Shown here piece by piece: positions 22,231 through 32,113 of a DNA stretch of 64,000 nucleotides. Location of the stretch: the NCBI GenBank assembly GCA_963971405.1, contig OZ020484.1:52563151-52627150 (forward strand), written 5' to 3'. The DNA comes from Psococerastis gibbosa (Eukaryota; Arthropoda; Insecta; Psocodea; Psocidae). Every line of letters starts with the position of its first letter. The first letter of the stretch is position 1. Under the pieces are notes generated by a model. It had not been told where the DNA came from. It ran no database searches and saw nothing but the letters and a program-made list of their open reading frames with translations. The position numbers were made by a program, and so were the translations under genes.

Positions 22231-22553
22231 CTACAAAAATAAATGGGCAGAATAAGGCACCAGTTTTATTTTTAAATAAATAAATAAGGACTTTTTATTA
22301 TTTTTCATTGATAAAAGTCGATAGAAATATGAGCCAGTTCTCTAACAGGCCGCAAGTTTCGCTTGCATTTGTTACATTAGTGACCTGCCCGAAAACATTC
22401 ATCAACAGTGTTGTTGATAGTTCTATAATGGAAATTATTTTACTATGATATACTACAATAAAACGGTACTGCACTGAATAGCAAACACACGTACTGTATA
22501 CTAGTATGTACTGTACTATTTACGTTAGATACAATAGGAATATTCAGACTCAC

Positions 22554-22782
22554 TTAATTTTTTTAGTTTTCTTCTTGTTATCTTGCTGTTGTTTCGATGT
22601 CAACCATTGCTGAAATTTCTCGCCTGCTTGTTGCTGCCGGTTTCTATTCTGTTCCTCCATCAAAAGTTTTTGGTGGTTTGTTTTCTGTTGCTGTTGTTTA
22701 GCTATCTTTTCAATCTCTGACTCCTTCTTAAAGTACCATTCCTCATAGGCTGCTTGTGCGAGAAGTTGTCTTTGCGGCAAGC
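22554..22782 (-). CDS. Coiled-coil W-repeat protein, exon 4
   Basis: The acceptor is CTTCAG (AG at 22784-22783). The first two bases complete a glycine with exon 3, giving HSGLPQRQLL. Two motif copies are visible, AAYEEWYFKKESEIEKI and EKFQQWLTSKQQQ, separated by a glutamine/lysine-rich helix. It ends in phase 2 at an AA|GTGAGT donor. An in-frame ATG is absent near its start, consistent with an internal exon. Confidence 0.9.
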
Positions 22783-22914
22783 CTGAAGCGTAAAAAAATG
22801 ATAAATGGATGTTTATATTTTGGCTGCATTATTGACCAGAGACAGCATGTTTAAAAGAACAAGAAATATGGTGTTCAAAAGTTGTTATCCTAATCATCAG
22901 TCGCTGTAGCCAAA

Positions 22915-23221
22915 CGTCACAGCAGAAAAATCCCGGTACGTTGACTGGGGCATACTGGGCAAGTGTTACGATATGTACTGTGTCTAGTGTCAGCAACTGC
23001 ATATTGTCTTGTGTAATGTGTCTGTAATGTCTACTGTGTTGAATTGAGTTTAAAGGCAATTTTTCTCTTATATTATCGGCGGGCTTGCCCCATAGCATTT
23101 ATAAGATGCAGATGTATTATTATTATTAACATTCATGATACAAGATGTAAGATGACGGTTGATCGCGTAACACTTGCACAGTATGCCTCACTCCACTTAC
23201 CGTGATTTTTCTGCTGTGACG
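22915..23221. mobile_element. MITE with ~60-bp inverted termini
   Basis: The arms at 22915-22975 and 23161-23221 are inverted copies sharing cgtcacagcagaaaaatc at the outer end and gcaagtgttacg inside, with about 85 percent identity by eye. The central ~180 bp is unrelated A/T-rich sequence. No target-site duplication is obvious. It lies in intron 3 of the coiled-coil gene. Confidence 0.7.
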
Positions 23222-23708
23222 AATGACTCAACTCAGCTTAGTTTTGTAATAGTGGCCAACTAATTATTTTTCTAAATGAAGTGCCTAGAGGCCTAAGGGT
23301 GGATGTGATAAAAAATAAACATTCGAGATAATTGAGGCTAAAGTTTTTAACTCTGTTGGTCTGACTGGTACTACTTCCAACGTGTATTGGTGTCGAAATA
23401 TGCGATGTTAGGGGTGGATTCAATGCTTAGAATCGGTCGCTAGATAGGTTGTCTCTGCTGCCTAACACCGGCTATGTACAGTAAATTACCGTATTATTTT
23501 AGATTGAATCGTTATGCCAGCTTTCCGCTTTCTTCAATATGTGTCAGTGCCTACTTTCGTCTCTGTGTGTTGAAAGGATTTAGTTTATTATGATTTTGCA
23601 GTTGCTCTCTGTTACAAAGACGACGTTGGTCTAATTCGCACGACCCAATTTTTTGTTGTAACCCCTTGAATCAAACCATGGGGTCGAAGTCGTCCCAGTA
23701 TACGGTAC

Positions 23709-24019
23709 CTGAATGTCTATCATAGGCTGACTCTCGCACAATCTCCCTCAAGCTATCCAGGGATATACTCCTCTCCAGAACCTTGGTACAAAAAGTGGGT
23801 GCTGAGTGTGATGACCGAGGACGGGGTGGTAATTTCTGACTGTTCTTCGGACTGTCGGGAAGACCGAAGTCACTGCTGGACAGCCCGAGCAGCCGGAGAC
23901 TTCTTTTGAACCTGCTGACCTCGCACCATGTCTCTTGCAGTGCTGACGGCTCCTGTATTTGTTGCTGGCGCTTGCGCGAGATGTTGGGTTGACTATTGCT
24001 CCGTTTGATACCATAAGCC
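23709..24019 (-). CDS. Coiled-coil W-repeat protein, exon 3
   Basis: This exon is open for 103 codons in a frame without a usable ATG, so it is easily missed; a longer frame overlapping it (23748-24146) is a shadow. It reads AYGIKRSNSQPNISRKRQQQ, then SLRLLGLSSSDFGLPDSP, RPRSSHSAPTF and SISLDSLREIVRESAYDRHS. The acceptor TTTCAG (24021-24020) and donor CAG|GTACCG (23708) give phases 2 and 1, which fit exons 2 and 4 exactly. The serine- and arginine-rich composition suggests a disordered linker ahead of the coiled coil. Confidence 0.85.
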
Positions 24020-24795
24020 CTGAAAGTTTGTTCTGAAGTGAGACTTGGGTTTTATGTACAGTATAATAGTGAATATTATCTATTAGTTTATGAAACACCA
24101 AGTTCCGATGCACAGTGAAACTATGGCTATGTAAAAATTTCTTCAAAAGCAGTTGTTTGAATACTTGATTGTATAATTTAACAGAAATATACTATATATT
24201 ATATAATTCTGGTGTTTTGTAAATCATTTGTTTTTTTACTAAAAGTGGCTTCGGGATTGGGAGGCGCAATTGAAGAACTGCGTATATCACAATAGGAAGG
24301 GTTAAAAAAGAAATCTACCTAATAGAGTGTGACCATGGCTTCGCCGTCCATAGTTTTGTAAATATTATCAGACTGTAAGCATTAGCATTGCAAATGCATT
24401 GAAATTAATTGAAGTAGTCTGTCGTAACTAGCCTAATTTGATTAACCACAACGTACACCATTGGCTTCAGGAAGAATTTGTGTACCATATACCTATTATG
24501 CATTGCGTTATTCAACTACAGTATATTAGCTTGACAGCGTCTCGCAGTGGTTTGAGTACTTTCATATGAGCCTGAGCAACACGGGTTTTGCTGGCTCTGC
24601 CTTTACATTAAAGGGAGTGGGGGAGTGGGGAGACCATGCATTTTCGATTGATGATTATCGATGACGGTGACTGGGACTGCGATTCTCGATAGTGCTGTGG
24701 TCAGCGCCTATTGCCTGAGGATTAATAAAAACCTTCTGTTGGAGAAATGGGAAAACGTTTAATTCTGCTATCGCACGTCTTGGAGCTGTCTGGAT

Positions 24796-24898
24796 GCTGA
24801 CCGCAACATCCCAAATACAGCCGTGATGAACATAGAGGATTCTCTATCAGTCCTCAGTCCTAGACCTCACTGTGTTTTTAACGGGCTTGTAGCTGAGG
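24796..24898 (+). repeat. R3 interspersed repeat, copy 2
   Basis: It shows the same landmark order as 15661-15752: gctgaccgcaacatccca, then 'gaggattctc', 'cctagacc' and an 'acgggcttgtagctgagg' end. It lies in intron 2 of the coiled-coil gene. Confidence 0.55.
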
Positions 24899-25635
24899 TT
24901 TGTCGATGTTTGCCTTGGATAAGATTTGGGGGACGCCTGGGGTTGCTTCCGGCATGACAACGGCAATCAGATGTGATAAGCATCGCAGTACATGTCGCAA
25001 TTTTCAACAATAAACACTTGTTTTAACACATTTAAAATTATAGTTAATTGAAATAGACTAGTACCCTTAACGGGAAAAGTGAAAGAATGCAAAAATAAAT
25101 TAATTTTGATAGTATCAGTTGGCTACTGAACCTAAATCTGTCTTTTCCTTCTTTAAATTCCTCTTCTGTCGTAGATTCGCGATCATCATGGCAATTGACG
25201 TCGTGCTGATTATACAATATTAGGGAATTGCAATGCAGTGGTTTCCCGTTGTCTTCTGCATCTTTATGCCGTTTACTCTTAATTGAGTTCCTCTGCCTTC
25301 AGGGCCTAACCCCAGGGCTAAAGAGTGTCCTGCACAGAATTTTTTTTTCGCATTTCCCGGCTCAAACTCGGTCCGCTATGTTCAGTTGCCGTTATGCGCT
25401 TCCATTTTCACCACGAGGGGGTACAGGTTTTTTGAGATCATTATGAGCATTACTAAGAAGCTCAGCTACTTTGTAAACAAGAATCTAAATCTAAATCTAT
25501 GAAGTAGGGAAAAACGACTTTATTAAACGAATGTTTTTTTTTCTAATAAATGAAAACTAGCCGAAACTTGCTGACCCCAGTTGAATGCAAATTATAGCAG
25601 GTTTGTGGGACCTGCAGGTATGCATAGCTCGCTCC

Positions 25636-25836
25636 TGAACAAATAGCGTTAACAAATACCTATAACGTGGAACGCATAGCTGTTACTCAAGCCATTTCGG
25701 CACTGATACCTCTACGTGACACAATGTGAACAATGTGAACAAATAGCGTTAACAAATACCTATAACGTGGAACGCATAGCTGTTACTCAAGCCATTTCGG
25801 CACTGATACCTCTACGTGACACAATGTCCCCAATGT
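25636..25836. repeat. Two-copy tandem repeat, 100-bp period
   Basis: A 100-bp unit beginning gaacaaatagcgttaac at 25637 is repeated at 25737 with essentially perfect identity until the copies end near acacaatgt. The near-identity implies a very recent duplication. It lies within intron 2 of the coiled-coil gene and has no coding signal. Confidence 0.85.
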
Positions 25837-26097
25837 CGGTTTTTGTGGCTAATCAGACATGAGCTCTAGCACAAAGGCCTTCATAATTGGAAGATAATCA
25901 CGCTCAATATGTTCACTGGGCCGTGGCAGTCTACCGTCCACCTCAACTCTGGGTTGGAACGTCTGCACGAATTTAGAAGCTAACCTTAAAGAGGCAGCTG
26001 GAGGCGAAAGTCTTACAGGTGTACAAAATCGAATATCCAGGAATGTAAAAAAAAAAATTGTGTCTCGTAGAGCTGTCAAAAATATCTAATACACTTA

Positions 26098-26330
26098 TTA
26101 TGCTTCTTCTATCGAAGATTGGCGATCATCATGACAATTTGGATTTTGGAGGCTACTGCTCTGAATAGGGAAGTCGTGCTCTTGCCAAATCACTGCCTCA
26201 GGTTTTTCAACTAGGATGTTCTTCTTTCCTTGGATTATTACATTCAGAAGGCGATACTTTTCATTCCCCATCCCATGGCCGAAGTATGTTAGTTTCTTAA
26301 CCGTCAGCAGCAACTCGACTTATCAGATGC
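26098..26330 (-). mobile_element. LINE 3'-tail fragment (family L4)
   Basis: The minus strand reads LLTVKKLTYFGHGMGNEKYR, then VIIQGKK and a VEKPEAV segment. This is the same tail as 2700-3010 with a deletion removing the glycine-arginine-rich block. It lies in intron 2 of the coiled-coil gene. Confidence 0.65.
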
Positions 26331-26673
26331 ATATCACAAGTAATGCTCCTCTGCTCTTGGATATATTTGTGCTCGTTTCTAACACTGATTTGTGACAATC
26401 ATTGAGGTTGGTTTGTTACAAAACAACATGTCATGAGGAAGGAGCTCAAAAACTGTGAGCAATCGATCTTTACTTTTTTTTTTCTTTCTTTATAAATACA
26501 CGGATTTTCTAACTATCTATAATTATAATTGAGTTCAAGGAAGCTTCATAGTGGGAACCAGGATCAGGGAGTATGTTGAGTTGTTCAAGGCACAGTTTAA
26601 CTTCAATATTGTTTCTAACTTGTTTCTATAAATTAACCTACATTGCTTTCTATTTCCCATCTCTTTAGCCTAC

Positions 26674-26855
26674 CTTTGATCGTAATGCTGTGGGGGTCGC
26701 ATGCCGCACGGACACGCCGACCTCTCGGGGGGCCCATCGTCTTGGAGCCCTTGGTACAGACCTTCCCACGAGTTATGCACTCGGTTATTTTTGCCCGATT
26801 TCTTCTTTTCCAAACTTTGCGACACTAAACTGGATGAATCCAAATTGTTTTTTTT
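26674..26855 (-). CDS. Coiled-coil W-repeat protein, exon 2
   Basis: It lacks an ATG at its start and is found from splice signals. The acceptor TTTCAG has AG at 26857-26856 and the donor is AAAG|GTAGGC at 26673. It is open for 60 codons plus two bases, from KKNNLDSSSLVSQSLEKKK through NSWEGLYQGLQDDGPPERS to MRPPQHYDQ. It starts in phase 0 and ends in phase 2, exactly what exons 1 and 3 require. No domain was recognised. A rival frame on the plus strand (26643-26828) is a shadow. Confidence 0.8.
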
Positions 26856-27344
26856 CTGAAAGTTAAAATAATGTTAACATTGGAATTTTTATTTTGTACT
26901 TTGCGTGAATAAGTTTGTAATATTTATCGTGGCTCATGGAGCGTTAGCTACTTGGCTACTGTAGGGCACTGTCACCTTCTGTAAAATTACGGATACTGCA
27001 ATCATCGTTCATGAATTGATAGAGGGCAGGACTGGAGTATCCGGTGGATTCCATTTTCCGACACATTGTCCGTGTATGTTTATTCTTGGTCTTAATTGTA
27101 ATGTAGTGAATGCAGTAACAACGGGTACGAGTCAACCCGTACATGCTTTCCTATTTATCAATTATAGGTACCGAGACAGATAATATGACAAGTTGCATGC
27201 TAAATAATTTACCTAGGGATAAATTTCGTTGCCTCGACTTTCTCTTTCCCAAAGCCCTTAGTTGAACGTGACGATTGCATAGTATAGGACAGGACAATAT
27301 ATTACAAAACATTGGGGCTTCAATTACATAATTATATATAATTT

Positions 27345-27768
27345 CTTTAAAAGATAATTTTTTTTTTTTTTTTTGAAACTAAAACTTATTCGGTTTTGTT
27401 ACTCTATTTAAGACCTAAGACATATCTGAAGGTACAATAGAAAGCATCGATAGAAAGGTTCATCAGAAAATTTATTTTTATTAATTTTTCATGAAAATTG
27501 AGTCGTTTTATGTATTTATTTTCTTTCGCTCAGAACCAAATTACAATATCAAAGGGCAAGTGATCTTTAAGGTTTTGTTTACATTAATAGCGACTATCAT
27601 GTGAATAAATAAATCGTTGGACACGTTTTTCAGAAAAACATTTTTACCTGTTTTTTTTTTTAGTTTTTGAGGGTAAAATCCCCAAAATTAAGTTCACTCA
27701 AAATAAAAATATAATTGTTTCAAACCTACATGGCAAATTTCATCAAAATCCACCGAGTGGCTTGCCCA
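27345..27768 (-). mobile_element. F1 repeat arm (minus), part of inverted pair
   Basis: Read on the minus strand this follows F1 from the (CAGA)n region through the poly-A block. It is more diverged than the plus-oriented arm that abuts it at 27769. Both arms are truncated at the same internal point, near the tetranucleotide microsatellite. It lies in intron 1 of the coiled-coil gene. Confidence 0.65.
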
Positions 27769-28494
27769 CTACGAAATGTCTGTCTGTCTGTCTGTGCGTC
27801 GATTTCCGGGCAAACTACTCGGTCGATTTTGATGAAATTCGGCATGTAGGTTCACAAAAATCATACCTCGGGACCATTTTTATAATTTTGGGCTAACTCA
27901 ATTTGGGGGGGTTTTATTTTCAAAAAAACGTCTAAAAAAATTAATTCCCAAAAACGGCTCCAACGATTTCTTTTAAATTCACATATATTGTAGTTGTTGT
28001 TAATGTTGATAAAATGCGGGGGGTCGCTTGCCCCTTGATAGTTTGCTTCTGGGGGTAAAAAAATAAAAATGACTAAATTTTAATGAAAAATGACTAAAAA
28101 ATAATTTTTCTGCGACACCTTTCTATCGATGATTTCTACCTTCAGGTATGTTTTAGGTGTTAAATTGAGTAACGAAACCGGACAGGTTGCTTTCCCAAAA
28201 AAGTATTTGGTTTTGTATAAAAAAATGTTTTTGAAAAAATGATAGAAAATTCACGCTCAAATGCATTGCGTGCCCTGCCAGTATTGCTGTGTGGTGATGT
28301 GTTGGTCTGACCTATCTAGAATTTACCTCACCACCAGTGACGAGTGACGTCAGGTGGACACCCCCCCCCCCCCCCCCCCGAGATATCGGAAATTTAACCG
28401 TAGGAAAATTATTTACCATGAAATTACTCATTTTCTGTATCTACTAATTTTGATAAATTGGAAAGCATGTTCAAGTAAACTCGGACCGGTTCTT
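27769..28494 (+). mobile_element. F1 repeat arm (plus), copy C2
   Basis: It starts within the (TGTC)n microsatellite and continues to the distal end (gataaattggaaagcatg at 28451-28470, then the conserved actcggaccggttctt block). It includes a 19-base poly-C at 28361-28379. The end lies only 36 bp from the donor of exon 1 of the coiled-coil gene. Confidence 0.75.
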
Positions 28495-28529
28495 GTAATT
28501 TGCCAAGAAGCTTAGCATACCGTCATTAC

Positions 28530-28940
28530 CTTCACTAAGTCACTTTTGCTGACCGGTATCCTACTCGGGTAATTCGCACACGAACTTCTAGGTCTCTTCT
28601 GACACTCCTCCTTATTAACAACCTCGTCCACAGCAAAACTGGCACTTTTGGGCCGCTCCTTGGCTCGTTTACCGCAACCAGTCTTCAGGTCATCCGCAAC
28701 CGCAACATACTTCTTCGGCGCCTCCTCAAGAGGGTTCCCATTCTCGTCTTTGGCCTCTGAACTCCTCCCCGAGATGGTGGTCTCGTCCACTTCTTCTATC
28801 TTGTTGAGTGTCAGTGGAAAGTGTTTTAGCGTTCTATTGTAGTTGATGTCGACGACGTAGTGGCGCCGGTAGTTGTCGTTGAGGGCCTCCAATAGGTACT
28901 CCTCCTCGGAATCAAATTCTTGATCGTAAAATGCAGTCAT
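28530..28940 (-). CDS. Coiled-coil W-repeat protein (CCDC181/CCDC34-like), exon 1
   Basis: This is the first exon of a seven-exon, 556-residue protein (exons at 28530-28940, 26674-26855, 23709-24019, 22554-22782, 22047-22230, 20934-21115, 20251-20422). All phases match. It starts MTAFYDQEFDSEEEYLLEAL; an in-frame ATG ten codons upstream (28970) is an alternative. The N-terminal half is acidic then disordered. Residues about 310-545 form a charged coiled coil with at least six aromatic-x-x-W-x-x-x-K motifs, the pattern of CCDC181 and CCDC34, which are sperm-flagellum or ciliary proteins. Identity to one of these is inferred from pattern, not alignment. An X-box-like site 80 bp upstream agrees with a ciliary role. 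Confidence 0.8.
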
Positions 28941-29018
28941 TTTTATTGAAAACCAAACCACTGGCTGCACAGTTGGCGCGTGTTCGAAATCGATCGTTCC
29001 AGTGTTTGTTGTTGGGTG

Positions 29019-29032
29019 GTAGCTATGGTAAC
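29019..29032. promoter_or_regulatory. RFX X-box-like site
   Basis: GTAGCTATGGTAAC matches the imperfect inverted repeat bound by RFX factors (GTNRCC-N0-3-RGYAAC) at all but one position. It lies about 80 bp upstream of the preferred start codon of the coiled-coil gene (50 bp from the alternative), the usual distance for ciliary genes. A second half-like palindrome, gctatagcaactatagc, follows at 29048-29064. Confidence 0.55.
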
Positions 29033-30335
29033 GGCTTCTGTTCGATTGCTATAGCAACTATAGCAGCCTATAGGCGACGTCTGATGACGAGTGTGGGCTT
29101 TTCATGTTTTATTATTGCAATCCCTCCTATTTTGCAGCTGGGCTAAACTACACAAATGGGGAATCTATCTTTTTCTTAGAACCCCAGGAGTACTCCAAAC
29201 ATACTCTTGTCCTATTTTAATTAATTAAGGTAATAAATGATTTTGACAGAATCTTCGCACGGAAAAGCTCGGCATTTGTAAAGAAATTCTAGCGTTGGTT
29301 TGGGGAAACAATACTTGCAATGCCAACCGCTAGATGACACAGGCGCTCTATTTTGTTCCGAGCTGTAAAATTGTGCGAATGTTCGCTCAGGCCCAATAGT
29401 CGTTGATAAACGCCTAGTTGATCCAGATCCCCCGACGCACCAAGGGAATTGCCGCCGAGATACTCGTATGTGCGCGCAGGCAATGGGGTGCTAATTGAGG
29501 AATGGATTGATGCACAAGATTCACTCACTGTGCCAGCAATACATATTCGGTACAAATTGTACCGAAGTACAAAGGCTGAGTGAGGTGATGAAGCAGTAGA
29601 TTAGCAGTGGTCCGGCTGAAAGTGTACTTCCAAACAACTGCTGTCGACATCTTCAGTGGCATTTCGTAGACTTGTGAGATTATGTCTCCAAGGCTCGGTA
29701 GCAACTCTACTGTTTCATGTATTTTCGGCGGGACTGTTGCGGATCCGCGCCGCCTTTGTGCATTGAGGCGTGCGCACTGTAGTTATTCTGCTATTACAAA
29801 GGAAGTAATTGTTTTGTTCCAATATTAACCTAAGAAATAGGTTACTGCTTGTGTATTGATTGGGGGGGGGGGGGGGAGGGGGGTGGGGGGAATGTCGGAC
29901 CCACCCTTATTGGCTGTAAATGTTTCGCATGGTGGTTTCGAACCTGTAATCATGTGATAGTGTGATGGCAGGGAGTTAGTGTTGGTGTAGGAGTATTTGT
30001 CACGATGCGGTGCGGTGGCCTCAACGCCACTGCAGGATTGTTTGAAGTCAATGTTGGGTGAATGGAACTAAATGGTTCCGCCGCAAATTTTTATATTTAT
30101 TATGCATTTTTATACTGTATGGGTTGTTAGCCTCATGGGAAATCGCCACTGTCCTAGTTTCATCTCAGCACCAGTTTATTAACCTTAAGACCACAAAACT
30201 GAGTTAATAGTTGTACTACCCCTTTCTATGAGGGATTTAACATGTGTCAGACAATTTAAGAACGCACTAAAAATATATTTAATGGACAGTGCATTTTATT
30301 CATGGAGCACTCTTCCTATTCCTGGCCAAGAGGGC
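29033..30335. other. Intergenic, no gene seen
   Basis: It holds a G-rich simple tract at about 29863-29890 and an open frame of 88 codons on the minus strand (29289-29555) with no recognisable motif. Nothing else is supportable. Confidence 0.45.
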
Positions 30336-30535
30336 TATATAAATAAGGACTTTTTTTGTTATATTACTAAGCCAACCTAGCGGAGTTAGGGCTATAAAGC
30401 CCTCTCTTACACTCAACTAGGAAGGCCCGGGACCGCCTGCTTTACATGCCCTCCGAAGCATGGCCAGAAAATGTAGGAAGTGTAGGACTCGAACCAACAA
30501 CCTTTCGGGTGAAAGTTAGAGTCTGTATACTCTAT
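30336..30535 (-). mobile_element. tRNA-derived SINE (family S1), full copy
   Basis: Read on the minus strand: a tRNA-like head containing ACTTTCACCCGAAAGGTTGT and a B box GGTTCGAGTCC. Then comes a body with ggagggcatgtaaagcaggc and ggtcccgggcc, and a 3' end with ttagtaatataac and an A/T tail. Truncated body-only copies lie at 34711-34839, 48158-48301 (minus) and 38905-39003 (plus). Confidence 0.75.
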
Positions 30536-30660
30536 AGGTACATGCCTCTTCTATCGCAGAATATGTGTATTTAAATTACGACATCCTTTACACTGTAGTG
30601 TTATATGGTATATACAACACTGACATTAAATTAACTTTGGTTGAAGAGGTAACCTCCTCG

Positions 30661-30766
30661 TTATAACCGAAATTAGAGGATATGAAAAAAACTGGGCTTG
30701 GCGGGATTCGAACCCACGATCTACACCTAACCGGGGAGTCGTCTTAACCGCTGGACCACAAGCCCC
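30661..30766 (-). mobile_element. tRNA-like SINE (family S2), minus arm
   Basis: Positions 30765-30694 on the minus strand fold as a tRNA: acceptor GGGCTTG with CAAGCCC, box A region TGGTCCAGCGGTTAAGACG and a T arm with GGTTCGAATCC. The anticodon arm has a mismatch and C where U33 is expected, so it is probably not a working tRNA. A short tail (catatcctctaatttcggtt) follows and is shared by the plus-strand copy at 30862-30966, marking both as SINEs. Confidence 0.7.
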
Positions 30767-30861
30767 GACAAGTCCGGTAATCGCCAAATCCTCTACTTAT
30801 ACTCAAATTGACATGATTCGTGTTTCTAGACAGGTTAGCACAACTACACAACAATCTCACC

Positions 30862-30966
30862 AGGGCTTGTGGACAGCGGCTATAAGACGACGCCCCGGTT
30901 AGGCGTAGATCTTGGGTTGGAATCCCGCCAAGCCCAGTTTTTTCCATATCCTCTAATTTCGGTTAC
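30862..30966 (+). mobile_element. tRNA-like SINE (family S2), plus arm
   Basis: This is an inverted copy of 30661-30766 with the same tail and about 88 percent identity by eye. Changes in the D arm and in the B box (GGTTGGAATCC) make it more decayed. The two arms are separated by 95 bp and could pair as a long hairpin. Confidence 0.7.
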
Positions 30967-31574
30967 GACATCCTTTGGTGTAATTGATTTATTGAAAACA
31001 TGATTTAATAGTTATTATTTATTAATATTTAACTGTTTCAGTAACCCTTACGTTTAAGCCCATAAAATGTATATTGTACCTCACAGTGCTCAGCATATGT
31101 ACTCTATTATGCTGGAAATGGTAAACATAATAAAGATACGCAGGAAAAATTGGAAGAACATTTTTTATTTTATTTATTTATTAAAAGATTAATCGCATGC
31201 AAACAATTTAATGAATGTATCCGATTGACCTCTTTAGTCGCCTCAGTAGGTTAGTACCAGTGTTGAGTTACGACTTTACGAGTTATGAATTTAGTAGCTA
31301 TTCTATTCTTCTATTCTTTAATATTTAACTTTTATATGTTGATTATTGATTTTGCATGAATTGTTGTGGCATTAGTCCGGTCCGCCCGACACCATACCAC
31401 CCCATAACCCAAATCCAAAGAAAATGATGTTACAGAAAAATTGTAATGGGCAGTGAAGACAGACAGAAGCTGTGTTTGGGAAATAAGTATGTTTTTTAGG
31501 CATGAGCGTAATCTTGGCAGTTGGCAGATATTTAATGAATGATTCTAGTTTACTCGAGCATGACAGTACGTAGT
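30967..31574. other. Intergenic, A/T-rich
   Basis: No gene or clear repeat boundary seen. T-rich and A-rich stretches dominate. Confidence 0.5.
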
Positions 31575-31737
31575 TGAGTTGTGGAACAGACTCTGACTTT
31601 CACCCGAAAAGTTGTTGGTTCGAGTCCTACCCTCATATTATCTATCTCGGTACACACTGTACGGGTATTCACTGTGTTTGGTTTACCCTAAGGGAAAATA
31701 TGCAACTGAGGAAAAACCGAACTCCAGTTTTTCTACG
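31575..31737 (+). mobile_element. tRNA-derived SINE head, S1-like
   Basis: It contains gactctgactttcacccgaa followed by a B box GGTTCGAGTCC, the same head as the S1 SINE at 30336-30535 but in the opposite orientation and with a different downstream body. Its sequence gggtattcactgtgtttggt (31663-31682) recurs inverted at about 32471-32490. The SINE at 31738 is inserted near its 3' side. Confidence 0.6.
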
Positions 31738-32100
31738 GCCAACGACCTTACCATGTTGATTCCAGCAGAGCAGAGCATGTTTCAAACTGCGGCAACTTGG
31801 TTGTGTGCACAGCGTTGGCAGGGGAACCTGGTGGGACATGATAACTCGCTTAGGCCGTATAAGTCGAGTCCTGGTCACCTCCGATTTAATCGTGTGACTT
31901 TACCATGTTCCCCAAGTGGTTCGGAATCCACTATAATCAGGAGGTCCACCCTGTTAGTCAACTCCCCTTTCCCCGATGTGAAAGAGTCTGCCCTTAGGGT
32001 GCCTCAAGTTAACAAACAGACTCACTCCCCCCGCCAGGCTGACAGGGTTGCTTAAATCAGAAATGCTGAAAGCAGGCGTTAGAAACAACAACAACAACAA
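31738..32100 (+). mobile_element. SINE with 13-bp TSD and (AAC)n tail
   Basis: The 363-bp element is flanked by cagtttttctacg at 31725-31737 and 32101-32113 and ends in (AAC)n, the signature of a retroposed short element. The interior is GC-rich relative to its flanks, with no LINE-like coding. The 147-codon open frame crossing it (31612-32055) is not a gene. Confidence 0.8.
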
Positions 32101-32113
32101 CAGTTTTTCTACG

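Noticed and set aside
23748-24146. 132-codon minus-strand frame
   Set aside because: It overlaps exon 3 of the coiled-coil gene in another frame; the true exon has matching phases and a plausible composition.
26643-26828. Plus-strand 61-codon frame and a cysteine-containing minus-strand frame resembling a small secreted protein
   Set aside because: The third frame on the minus strand fits both splice phases of the coiled-coil gene, so these are shadows of exon 2.
28648-29146. Plus-strand frames divergent to the coiled-coil gene, possibly a bidirectional partner
   Set aside because: They are shadows of exon 1 and its 5' flank; no signal peptide, splice chain or motif supports a gene.
30694-30765. 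A functional tRNA gene on the minus strand
   Set aside because: The acceptor and T arms pair well, but the anticodon stem has a mismatch, position 33 is C, and an inverted copy with the same non-tRNA tail lies next to it. A SINE explains this better.
31612-32055. 147-codon frame
   Set aside because: It runs across a tRNA-derived SINE and a second SINE with a clear target-site duplication.
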